This document shows positions 50,717-58,679 of a DNA stretch of 64,000 nucleotides, piece after piece. This stretch comes from ZC4RG30 sp040508085 (GTDB lineage: Bacteria > Pseudomonadota > Gammaproteobacteria > Steroidobacterales > Steroidobacteraceae): assembly GCA_040508085.1 (NCBI GenBank), contig JBEVNO010000058.1, positions 3,278 through 67,277 of the forward strand, written 5' to 3'. Both the position numbers and the translations under genes were made by a program. Every line of letters starts with the position of its first letter. Position 1 is the first letter of the stretch. The notes under the pieces were generated by a model. It had not been told where the DNA came from and did no database searches. It saw nothing but the letters and a program-made list of their open reading frames with translations.

Positions 50717-50935
50717 ATGTCCAACCTGCCTGTGAACGTACCGGAAGAATTTCCGGTCTCCATCCCGCTGACCGGCACCATCGACGATCTCGACCAGCCC
50801 GAAGACGAGCGCGAGGATGAGAACGAGGCGCCCATCGGCGCGCCCAATGACGACACCGAAGCGCCGGAAGAATTCGAAGAGGTGGATGAGGCGGAAGACC
50901 CGATCGAGCCGGTGGGCGGCGGCAGCGACCTGTGA
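50717..50935 (+). CDS. Small acidic hypothetical protein
   Basis: A 72-residue, highly acidic protein, with about one third Asp or Glu and little hydrophobic content, so probably disordered. A GAAGGAACCCGC ribosome binding site precedes the ATG, 32 bp after the DUF2892 gene. Its last codons overlap the start of the lipoprotein gene as GTGA, so translation is coupled. No family recognised. The acidic composition could suit binding of cations or a basic partner, but that is speculation. Confidence 0.6.
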   Translation: MSNLPVNVPEEFPVSIPLTGTIDDLDQPEDEREDENEAPIGAPNDDTEAPEEFEEVDEAEDPIEPVGGGSDL

Positions 50936-51192
50936 GGCGCGCAGCTGCCAGTGCCGTGCTGGTCGCCGCACTGGGCCTGTCCGGTGGCTGCAACCGCCAG
51001 CCGGATCCGCAGGCGTCCACCATTCCGGCGCCGCTGCCGAGCAAGCCTGCGGATCCCGAGGCGGATGATCCGAAGACCGGCATGAATACCGAGCGTCCTG
51101 ATTCGCCCAAGGACCTGAAACAGGATCTGAACGCCGATACGACCACCGGCGTGGGAACCAACGCGGCAACCAGCCGCGACCCGAATCACTGA
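50932..51192 (+). CDS. Small putative lipoprotein
   Basis: An 86-residue protein starting at a GTG that overlaps the stop of the acidic protein gene. The N-terminus is a lipoprotein signal peptide with lipobox LSGGC (Cys20). The mature part is Pro/Asp/Thr-rich and likely disordered, ending in SRDPNH. No named family fits. Together with the DUF2892 membrane protein and the acidic protein it forms a three-gene envelope cluster. Confidence 0.6.
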   Translation: MRRAAASAVLVAALGLSGGCNRQPDPQASTIPAPLPSKPADPEADDPKTGMNTERPDSPKDLKQDLNADTTTGVGTNAATSRDPNH

Positions 51193-51263
51193 TCCGCAGC
51201 AACACTTGCCCGGACTGACCCACCGGGCGAGGATGCATCAAACAACACGCCTGAGGGGTCGCC

Positions 51264-52184
51264 GTGAAGCCATCACTATTTCTGGCCGCTGCCGGCTTTG
51301 CCGTGTGCGCGCAGCTCGCGCTGGCGCAACTACCCGCCGGCATCACCATGGAGCAGGTCAACACCACGCTGCCTGAGGAGGGCGCGCCGCAGGCCATTGC
51401 CGGTCCCTACGCGGTTGCGACCGAGCGCGCCTTTGGCCATGACGGCCTCCGCATCTATCGACCCGGCACTCTCGACAATTTCCCGCAGCGCGACACCCTG
51501 CCCGTGGTGGTGTGGGGCAATGGCGGCTGTGCCGTCGATGCACCGCGCTATGGCGGCTTTCTCGGCACCATTGCCTCGCATGGCTTCCTCGTGATCACCA
51601 CCGCGGCGGGTGATGCCGCCGCGGCGCCTGCAGCCGCCGCTGCGCCGCGCCGTGCGGCGACTGCCGCAGACCTGGCCGCCGCCATTGACTGGGCCGAGCG
51701 CGAGAACACCCGCCCTGGCGCCCCGCTCAGCGGCAGGATCGACACTCGGCGGGTCGCGGTGATGGGCCAGTCCTGCGGCGGCCGGCTCGCCATCCTGGTG
51801 GGTGCGGATGCCCGCGTCACTACCATCGGCGTATTCAACGCAGGTCTCAATGCCAGCGACATCCCGCTGCTGTCCAGACTGCATGGCCCGGTACTGCTGA
51901 TCAACGGCCATGAGCGCGATTTCATGATGGCGCCTTCGAAGGCCACCTATGAGGCCATCGACAAACTGCCCGCGTTCTATGGCGCACGGCATGGCGCAGG
52001 GCACACCGCCACCGCATATCACGCAGGCGGCGGGGAGTTCGCCAACGTGGCATCGGCGTGGGCACGCTGGCAGCTGAAGCGCGACGACAAGGCCGGTGCG
52101 ATGTTCCGTGGCGCACAGTGCACGCTGTGTACCGACAGCAACTGGGACGTGGCAGCCAAGCGGCTGGGACCGCTCGGCCTCTGA
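51264..52184 (+). CDS. Exported alpha/beta hydrolase
   Basis: A 306-residue protein with a signal peptide (about 1-21). The alpha/beta fold shows PVVVWGNGGC in the oxyanion region, the nucleophile elbow GQSCGG, an acid in INGHERDFM and the His in GAGHTATAYHAG. The layout resembles cutinase/PET-hydrolase-like or dienelactone-hydrolase-like exported esterases. A Cys-rich C-terminus (CTLC) may form a disulfide. The start is a GTG with CTGAGGGG upstream. It is convergent with the next gene, 31 bp away. Confidence 0.75.
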   Translation: MKPSLFLAAAGFAVCAQLALAQLPAGITMEQVNTTLPEEGAPQAIAGPYAVATERAFGHDGLRIYRPGTLDNFPQRDTLPVVVWGNGGCAVDAPRYGGFLGTIASHGFLVITTAAGDAAAAPAAAAAPRRAATAADLAAAIDWAERENTRPGAPLSGRIDTRRVAVMGQSCGGRLAILVGADARVTTIGVFNAGLNASDIPLLSRLHGPVLLINGHERDFMMAPSKATYEAIDKLPAFYGARHGAGHTATAYHAGGGEFANVASAWARWQLKRDDKAGAMFRGAQCTLCTDSNWDVAAKRLGPLGL

Positions 52185-52215
52185 ATCGATCCGCCAGCTG
52201 CGCTTCGCGCTGAGC

Positions 52216-53217
52216 CTACTTCGGCTTCACGATCGCGATGCGGTCACCGCGGTACGAGCCCACCCACAGCGTGTCGCCCACTTCCAGCGCCACCGTGCCA
52301 CCGCCGAAGCCCGGCTTGTCGTCCTGCGAATAGAGCGTCTCGACCTGCAGCGTCACCGGATCGATCTTCACCACCCGCCAGTCCTGGCCCACCTGTCCGG
52401 CGCCCAGCAACCTGCCATCGCGGGCCCAGTGGATGTTGTCGATGCGGAACCCCAGCGCGATTTCTTCGCGCTTGGGCGGGTTCGCACCGCGCGACAGGCG
52501 GATGAAGGACTGGCTGCCCCAGGCCGCCATGTACAGCGTCTTGCCATCGGCTGACAGCTCCACGCCATTGGCGCCGGAGGCCTCGCTGCCCGGCACCTTC
52601 TGCCAGCCGCTCTGTGTATGCCACTCCCACAGCTCGCCATTGCGCGTGCCCTTCATCAGTTCCTCGAAGGCCTGGCCGCGCGGCAGGAAGTTGGTGGTGA
52701 TGAAACCGCCATCGGGCAGGCTGCGCACGGAGTTCAGGCCAATGGGTTCGGGTGCAATAACGCAGCCCACCCAGGTGAGCACGGGCGCTGCACCGCGCGT
52801 ATCGACGTTGAACACCTCGATGGATTCGCGCGCGCCATGACCCACCACGAACAGCTTGTGTGTCGGGCCCGGGCCGGGCGGCACATAAACACCGTGGGTG
52901 GTGAAAGCCCCGCGCGGCGGGCCGGGGCACTGCGGATAGGTCTTCGCATCCAGCTGCTCCCTCGCGGTGGCCGAGGGATACGCGGTCATGCTCATCTTGT
53001 CGCGGATGCGGATCAGCGTGACGCCGCCCGTGCCGGTATAGGCGGAGGCCACGGCCCACTCCGTGCCCATGGCGATGAGATCCTCGGGGCCCTGTTGCCC
53101 GCACAGGTAGCCATCGCTGGCCTTGCACGGTGGCTCGGGCGGGCCGACCACTTCGGCTGCGGATGCGGGGAGGGCGATGGCCGCCAGGGCGGCAGCGATG
53201 GTGCGTATCGGGTTCAT
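52216..53217 (-). CDS. Exported SMP-30/gluconolactonase-like beta-propeller protein
   Basis: A 333-residue protein with a signal peptide (about 1-20, ending ASA). The rest has repeating strands typical of six-bladed propellers of the SMP-30/paraoxonase type: GPEDLIAMG, APEPIGLNSVRSLPDGGFIT, ANGVELSADGKTLYMAAWGS and DNIHWARDGRLLGAG. The ExxxxN-type metal residues are suggested by EPIGLNSV and GANGVELS. Members hydrolyse lactones or bind ligands. No substrate can be named. It is 16 bp from the next gene on the same strand and may be its operon partner. Confidence 0.72.
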   Translation of the reverse strand: MNPIRTIAAALAAIALPASAAEVVGPPEPPCKASDGYLCGQQGPEDLIAMGTEWAVASAYTGTGGVTLIRIRDKMSMTAYPSATAREQLDAKTYPQCPGPPRGAFTTHGVYVPPGPGPTHKLFVVGHGARESIEVFNVDTRGAAPVLTWVGCVIAPEPIGLNSVRSLPDGGFITTNFLPRGQAFEELMKGTRNGELWEWHTQSGWQKVPGSEASGANGVELSADGKTLYMAAWGSQSFIRLSRGANPPKREEIALGFRIDNIHWARDGRLLGAGQVGQDWRVVKIDPVTLQVETLYSQDDKPGFGGGTVALEVGDTLWVGSYRGDRIAIVKPK

Positions 53218-53233
53218 CCGTGAATCTCCAGCC

Positions 53234-54154
53234 TCAGGGTTGTTGCGCCCACTTCACCGGCCAGCCACCCAGGTCCAGCTCCGGCGGGAACAGCCGGATA
53301 TAGGCCTCGACCATGTGGATCTGCCCGTCATATACCTTGAACATCTCCCAGGCGGTCAGCCGGTCCGAACCTGGGCCGCGCTGGTTCCATGACAGCCGCA
53401 TGATGACGATGCCCATGCGCTCGTCGACCACCACCTCGCGCACCGTCACACGTCCGAGCCGCTCGAAGATCGCCAGCGACTGCTCGCCGATGTTGTCGCA
53501 GCCGGGGCTGAAGGTGCAGCCCGGCCCGGCCATCAGCGCGCCGTTCTCGATGCGGTAGGCCTCCTTGGCAAAGGGCGTGCCGATGGCATTGAAGGTCTTC
53601 GCATTGCTGAGGCCGCGCGGGTAGTGCATGGCGATCCCGATGGCCTGCTCGCGCGTGGCCAGCTGTGCCAGGCGCGGCGCGTAGTTCATCGGCTTGCTGG
53701 CCGCGCCGCTGTAGGTATCAATGGTGAAGATCATGCCGTCGGCGCGGCTGCGCGTGGCCACGAACTCCAGCTCGCTGATCCGCTCGCCCGTCACCTTGGC
53801 CCGCACCACCAGGATGATGGGCGCGCCGGCTTCCTCCACCATCACGCCGGCCACCGCCTGCCCGGCGCGCTCGTCGATGATGTCCTGGCGATAACCACGC
53901 AGCCTGGTGACCGAGCGCACCAGCCCCACCTTGTCGATGCTCTTCTCGACGGCGTCCTCGGTGACGCGCAGGCTGGCGGCGACCGGCAATCTGCTGGTGT
54001 CGTGCTCCACCAGTGCATACAGCACCTGCGTGATGGTGCCGCGCAGGCACTCGCGGTCGCAGGCTGCCGCAGCTGCGGCAACAGGCTTTGCCGGCGTCGC
54101 TGCAAAGGCAGTGGAGGCCAGCGCAGCCATGCACAGCGTCAGTACAAACCTCAT
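53234..54154 (-). CDS. Exported hypothetical protein
   Basis: A 306-residue protein with a signal peptide (about 1-18, MRFVLTLCMAALASTAFA) and then a Cys-containing motif CDRECLRGTI. The middle contains a segment resembling SnoaL/NTF2-like folds (LYALVEHDTSRLPVA), which fits the exported DUF8021-like families, but I am not sure of this. Four cysteines after the signal peptide (CDREC and CTFSPGC) could form disulfides. It lies upstream of the propeller protein gene on the same strand. The function is unknown. Confidence 0.6.
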   Translation of the reverse strand: MRFVLTLCMAALASTAFAATPAKPVAAAAAACDRECLRGTITQVLYALVEHDTSRLPVAASLRVTEDAVEKSIDKVGLVRSVTRLRGYRQDIIDERAGQAVAGVMVEEAGAPIILVVRAKVTGERISELEFVATRSRADGMIFTIDTYSGAASKPMNYAPRLAQLATREQAIGIAMHYPRGLSNAKTFNAIGTPFAKEAYRIENGALMAGPGCTFSPGCDNIGEQSLAIFERLGRVTVREVVVDERMGIVIMRLSWNQRGPGSDRLTAWEMFKVYDGQIHMVEAYIRLFPPELDLGGWPVKWAQQP

Positions 54155-54228
54155 GCTTCTCCCCCGGCAGTGTCTTGGGCACTTTGCGTGAGTATAGTCC
54201 GCTAATCCGCGCCGCAAGGAGTCATGGC

Positions 54229-54588
54229 ATGTACATCAAGGGATTCGTCGTACCGGTACCGGGTGACAAGAAGGCCGCTTACCAGGACGTAGCCGAGAGG
54301 TTCTGGGAGATCGCCAAGGATTACGGCGCGCTCAGCCAGATCGAAGCCTGGGAGGCCGATGTGAAAGACGGCACGCAGACCGATTTCCGCCGCGCCGTGG
54401 GCCTGGCACCGGGCGAGAAGGTGGTGTTCGCCTGGATGACCTGGCCGGATCGCGCCACCGCCGACGCCGGCGATGAGAAGATCATGTCCGACCCGCGCAT
54501 GGCAGCCTTTGGCACCGAGATGCCCTTCGATGGCAAGCGGATGATCTTCGGCGGCTTCGATCCGCTGGTGGTGCGCGAAGCGAAATAG
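54229..54588 (+). CDS. DUF1428 family protein
   Basis: A 119-residue protein matching DUF1428 (YbaA-like): MYIKGFVVPVPGDKKAAYQD at the start, then EAWEADVKDG, KVVFAWMTWPDRATADAG and a final segment FDGKRMIFGGFDPLV. The fold is a dimeric alpha/beta barrel as in ABM-type proteins. A strong CAAGGAGTCATGGC ribosome binding region precedes the ATG at 54229. The function is not known. It is divergent from the exported hypothetical gene and convergent with the molybdenum enzyme gene 5 bp away. Confidence 0.85.
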   Translation: MYIKGFVVPVPGDKKAAYQDVAERFWEIAKDYGALSQIEAWEADVKDGTQTDFRRAVGLAPGEKVVFAWMTWPDRATADAGDEKIMSDPRMAAFGTEMPFDGKRMIFGGFDPLVVREAK

Positions 54589-54593
54589 CGCGG

Positions 54594-56966
54594 CTAGGCT
54601 TGCCGCGCCCCCTCGATCACTTCGAACTGGCTGGGGTAGGGGCCCGTCTCGCCGTTGATGCCGATGGCGCTGTCCCCTGCCGACCATGCCGCATCAGGCG
54701 CCATGACCTTGTCGGGAGTGATCGGCGTCGAGCGCACGCGCCGCCCGGTGGCATGGTAGATGGCATTGCAGATGGCGGCGGACACCCCGACGATGCCGAT
54801 CTCGCCCACGCCCTTGGCACCCAGGCGGCTCACGATGTGGTCGGGCTGCTCGACGAACATCACGTCGATGTCGTGGATATCGGCATTCACCGCCACGTGG
54901 TATTCGCTCAGGTTGTGGTTCATGAAGCGGCCCAGGTGGTGGTCCGTATGCGTCTCCTCATGCAGTGCCTGGCTGATGCCCCACACGATGCCGCCATAGA
55001 TCTGGCTGCGCGCGGTCTTGGCGCTGATGATGCGGCCGGCATCAATGGCACTGACGACCCGCGTGACCCGCACCGTGCCGAAGGCCTCGTCCACGCGCAC
55101 CTCGCAGAACACCGCCGAGTGCGTGGCGCGGATGTACTTTTTCTGGTGGAGCATGTTGGGCAGCATCAGGTGTTTCGCCTCGACGCTGTCAACGCCGGCC
55201 TGTGACAGCAGCTCCACCAGCGGCACGGCACTGGCGTGGTCATTGCGCAGGCGCAGGCAGCCGTTGGTGAACTCCACCTCGGCGAATTTCGATTTCTTGA
55301 ATGCGGCAGTGCTGCGCGCCAGCTTGAACAGCTTCTTCTGCAGCTTCTCGCAGGCGCCATCCACCGCCGAGCCCACGGTGGTGACATGCGAGGAGGCGCC
55401 TTCGATGGGGGCCACCGGCAGCGTTGAATCGCCCAACCGGAATATCACCTGCTCCAGCGGCAGCCCCATGGCGGCGGCCGCGATCTGGCTCATCACCGTG
55501 TAGGTGCCCGTGCCGATGTCACTGGCGGCGCTCTCGACCACCAGCTGGCCATCGGCATGCAGCACGGCCCGGCAGCTGGCAAACATCTGCATGGCGTCCC
55601 ACTGGCCGGTGGCCATGCCCCAGCCGATGAGTTCGGTGCCTTCGCGCATGGAGCGCGGCGCCAGCGGCCGTCGCGCCCAGCCGAAGAACGCGGCTCCCTG
55701 TTCGTAGCACTGGCGCAGCGTCTTGCTGGAGAAGGGCAGGTCGTGCGCGGTGTCGCGCTCGGTGTAGTTCTTCAGGCGCAGCGCCAGCGGGTCCATGCCC
55801 AGCTTGTAGGAAAGCTCATCCATCGCCACTTCCAGCGCGTGCACGCCATGCGCCGCGCCCGGCGCGCGCATGTCCATGGGGCTGTACTGGTCCAGGTCCA
55901 CCAGCTTGTAGTCCAGGCGTACGTTGTCGCAGGCATACAGCTGGCCGGACCAGTTGACGACCACCTCCACGTAATCCTCCAGCCGCGAGGTTTCCGCCAC
56001 GGCCTCGTGCAGGATGGCAGTGAGCCTGCCGTCCGCATCGGCGGCCAGGCGCACCCGCTGCCAGGTTTCCGGGCGATGGCCAAAAGTGAACATCTGCTGG
56101 CGGGTGAGCACCACGCGCACCGAACGTTCCAGCTGCAGCGAGGCCATCACTGCCAGCAGCAGGTTGTACTGCGGCCGCAGGCCGGAGCCGAAGGCACCGC
56201 CCACGAACAGGTTCTTCACCGTGACTTCATCCTTCGACAGACCGAAGGCACGCGACACCATCCAGCGGCTGTTCTGCGAGCCCTGCGTCTTGTCATGGAT
56301 GGTCAGGTGGCCATCGGCTGCGCGGATCACGGTCGTGGCATGCATCTCCAGCGGGTTGTGATGTTCGACGCCGCTGTAATACTCGTGGTCCACCTTCGCG
56401 GCCGCTGCCGCGAACGCCGCGTCGGCATCGCCGGTGGGCTTGGGCGGCGGGGAGTAGCCGGCCTTCAGCCGGCTGGGCCTGTGACCGCCATCCAGCCGGG
56501 GCAGCAGGTTGGTCTCATGTGGCTCGATGTCGTATTGCACTTCGACCAGCGACGCCGCATAGCGCGCCGCTTCGAAGGTCTCGGCCACCACCAATGCCAC
56601 GGGCTGCCCGCTGTAGAGGATGCCGTCACTGTGGAAGGGCTTGAACGGCGAGCCTGCGGGCGCGGTCATGTCCTTGTAGAAGAGGTCGAGCTTGCGCATC
56701 TTCGGCCGGTTGCCATGCCACAGGATGTCGACCACGCCGGGCACGGCGCTGGCGGCGGCAAGATCCAGGCTGCGGATGCGGCCTTTGGCAATGGTGCTGT
56801 TCACCACCACACCGAACACCATGTCCGGGGTCACATGCTCGGCCGCGTAGCGGGCCTGGCCGGTCACCTTGGCGTAGGCATCGATGCGGTCGACCGCATC
56901 ACCCAGGCTCACGGCGCCGGTGCCGGCGGCAGCGCGCGGCTGGAATTCATCAGGGGCGATATTCAC
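54594..56966 (-). CDS. Molybdenum hydroxylase large subunit, operon 1 (PaoC-like)
   Basis: A 790-residue molybdopterin-binding subunit of the xanthine dehydrogenase/aldehyde oxidase family. The moco-binding pattern is visible in FVGGAFGSGLRPQ, RAPGAAHGVHALEVAMDEL and GTGTYTVMSQIAA, and the catalytic glutamate is in GVGEIGIVG. The start is a GTG overlapping the FAD-subunit stop (GTGA); the ATG-based longer frame has no family match. It is the last gene of a small-FAD-large operon. It hydroxylates or oxidises an aldehyde or N-heterocycle; the substrate is unknown. Moco insertion factors (XdhC/PaoD) are not encoded nearby. Confidence 0.88.
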   Translation of the reverse strand: MNIAPDEFQPRAAAGTGAVSLGDAVDRIDAYAKVTGQARYAAEHVTPDMVFGVVVNSTIAKGRIRSLDLAAASAVPGVVDILWHGNRPKMRKLDLFYKDMTAPAGSPFKPFHSDGILYSGQPVALVVAETFEAARYAASLVEVQYDIEPHETNLLPRLDGGHRPSRLKAGYSPPPKPTGDADAAFAAAAAKVDHEYYSGVEHHNPLEMHATTVIRAADGHLTIHDKTQGSQNSRWMVSRAFGLSKDEVTVKNLFVGGAFGSGLRPQYNLLLAVMASLQLERSVRVVLTRQQMFTFGHRPETWQRVRLAADADGRLTAILHEAVAETSRLEDYVEVVVNWSGQLYACDNVRLDYKLVDLDQYSPMDMRAPGAAHGVHALEVAMDELSYKLGMDPLALRLKNYTERDTAHDLPFSSKTLRQCYEQGAAFFGWARRPLAPRSMREGTELIGWGMATGQWDAMQMFASCRAVLHADGQLVVESAASDIGTGTYTVMSQIAAAAMGLPLEQVIFRLGDSTLPVAPIEGASSHVTTVGSAVDGACEKLQKKLFKLARSTAAFKKSKFAEVEFTNGCLRLRNDHASAVPLVELLSQAGVDSVEAKHLMLPNMLHQKKYIRATHSAVFCEVRVDEAFGTVRVTRVVSAIDAGRIISAKTARSQIYGGIVWGISQALHEETHTDHHLGRFMNHNLSEYHVAVNADIHDIDVMFVEQPDHIVSRLGAKGVGEIGIVGVSAAICNAIYHATGRRVRSTPITPDKVMAPDAAWSAGDSAIGINGETGPYPSQFEVIEGARQA

Positions 56967-57994
56967 TCGGTCTCCATGACGTTGCCGCCGGTGTTGTCGA
57001 CTGTGCCAGCGGCGGCCATCTCCAGCGCGCGCACGATCACGCGCTGCGCCAGCGGAATCTTGAATGCATTGCTGCCCGCGCCAGCACCCTGCGGCACCGC
57101 GCCCCGCAGCAGCACGGCTGCGGCAGCCTGGAATGCCTCGGTGCCAGCCGGCCTCCCGATGAGCAGTTGCTCTGCTTCCGGCAGCCGCCACGGCTTGTGC
57201 GCCACGCCCCCCACGGCGATGCGCGCGTCGCGGATCAGGCCATCGGTGGCGATGTCCAGCGCAGCTGCCACCGATGCCAGTGCGAAGGCATAGGAGGCCC
57301 GCTCGCGGATCTTCAGGTACACGCTGTGCGCGGCGAACTGCTCGCCGGGCGGGATGGTGAGGTACTGGATCAGCTCATCGTCGGCGAGCGTCGTATCACG
57401 CTCGGGTTCGTCACCCGGCAGGCGATGGAACTGCGCGAACGGGATGATGCGGTCACCGCGCGTGGAGGTGACATGCACCGTGGCGGCCAGCGCCGCCAGT
57501 GCCACGCACATGTCGGAGGGGTGCGTGGCGATGCAGCTGTCGCTGGCGCCCAGGATGGCGTGCTGGCGCGCCAGCGCGCCGATCGCGGAGCAGCCGCTGC
57601 CCGGCGCACGCTTGTTGCAGGGCGTGCCCGTGTCATAGAAGTAGTAGCAGCGGGTCCGCTGCAGCAGGTTGCCGCCGTTGGTCGCCATGTTGCGGATCTG
57701 CGGCGAGGCGCCTGCCAGGATGGCGCTGGACAGCAAGGGATAAGCCTTGCGCACCAGCGGGTGGTAGGCAGTGGCCGCATTCTTCGCCAGCGCGCCCAGC
57801 TTCAGCCCGCCATCAGGCAATTTCTCGATGCCGGCCAGCGGCAGGCGCTTGATGTCGAGCAGCAGCGGCGGCCGCATCACATTCTCTTTCATCAGGTCGA
57901 GCAGGTTGGTGCCACCCGCAAGCAGCTTGCCGGATGCGGCGGCCTCCACGGCGGGCTGCACGGCGGTCAGGGCGCGGTATTCGAAGTCATTCAT
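56963..57994 (-). CDS. Molybdenum hydroxylase FAD subunit with [4Fe-4S] motif, operon 1 (PaoB-like)
   Basis: A 343-residue FAD-binding subunit. The FAD motif is LLAGGTNLLDLMKE, and a second glycine-rich contact region, NGGNLLQRTR, follows. Four cysteines (Cys116, Cys126, Cys135, Cys154) in TRCYYFYDTGTPCNKRAPGS and the following CS and SCIATHPSD match the extra [4Fe-4S] insertion of E. coli PaoB. It passes electrons between the iron-sulfur and FAD sites. The start is the ATG at 57994, and it overlaps the large-subunit GTG at its end. The 10 bp to the small-subunit gene indicate one operon. Confidence 0.87.
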   Translation of the reverse strand: MNDFEYRALTAVQPAVEAAASGKLLAGGTNLLDLMKENVMRPPLLLDIKRLPLAGIEKLPDGGLKLGALAKNAATAYHPLVRKAYPLLSSAILAGASPQIRNMATNGGNLLQRTRCYYFYDTGTPCNKRAPGSGCSAIGALARQHAILGASDSCIATHPSDMCVALAALAATVHVTSTRGDRIIPFAQFHRLPGDEPERDTTLADDELIQYLTIPPGEQFAAHSVYLKIRERASYAFALASVAAALDIATDGLIRDARIAVGGVAHKPWRLPEAEQLLIGRPAGTEAFQAAAAVLLRGAVPQGAGAGSNAFKIPLAQRVIVRALEMAAAGTVDNTGGNVMETE

Positions 57995-58004
57995 TGGCCA
58001 GCCC

Positions 58005-58532
58005 TCATGCCGGCACGGTGCCGACGACAACGGGCTGGTGGGCCCGTTCCGACTCCGCCGCCTCACCCAGGGCGACCTCGCATACCGCCGCGGTGATCTG
58101 CGCATAGGCGCCGCAGCGGCACAGGTTGCCGCTCATCAGTTCCCGCACTTCATCCACGCTGCGGGCCTCACCTTCATTCATCAGGCCCACTGCCGAACAC
58201 AGCTGCCCCGGCGTGCAGTAGCCGCACTGCAGGGCATCGTGGCGGATGAAGGCCCGCTGCAGCGGGTGCAGCTCGCCGTCGGCATCGAGCCCCTCCACCG
58301 TGCGGATGTCGGCGCCGTCACAGCTCACCGCAAGCGTCAGGCAGGACAGCACGCGCTGCCCGTCGACCAGCACGGTGCAGGCGCCACACTGGCCCTGGTC
58401 GCAGCCCTTCTTGGTGCCGGTGAGCTGCAGGCGGTCGCGCAGCAGGTCGAGCAGCGTGACCCAGGCTTCGACCGCCACGGGGCGCGCTGCGCCGTTGATG
58501 CGGGGGGCAATGGAATACGTGGCTCTTGGCAT
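58005..58532 (-). CDS. Molybdenum hydroxylase 2Fe-2S subunit, operon 1, without Tat signal
   Basis: A 175-residue small subunit with two [2Fe-2S] clusters. The plant-type cluster has Cys44, Cys49, Cys52 and Cys64 (GCDQGQCGACTV), and the second cluster has Cys103, Cys106, Cys138 and Cys140 (CGYCTPGQ and CRC). There is no N-terminal extension or twin-arginine motif, so this enzyme probably stays in the cytoplasm, unlike the paralogue in operon 2. It is the first gene of operon 1; the promoter must lie in the 147 bp at 58533-58679, where I see no distinct site. Confidence 0.88.
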   Translation of the reverse strand: MPRATYSIAPRINGAARPVAVEAWVTLLDLLRDRLQLTGTKKGCDQGQCGACTVLVDGQRVLSCLTLAVSCDGADIRTVEGLDADGELHPLQRAFIRHDALQCGYCTPGQLCSAVGLMNEGEARSVDEVRELMSGNLCRCGAYAQITAAVCEVALGEAAESERAHQPVVVGTVPA

Positions 58533-58679
58533 TGGCAGGTCCAGCCCGCCACAGAAGCGGGCGGGTGTGAGAGAGGGCAGAGGATATGGGCCGCAGTGTG
58601 CTGCGGCGGCGACTGCGACGGATGTCGGACTATGGCTGCATGCGGCGTCAGGCTTGCAGCCATCGCGGCATGCAGCCTC

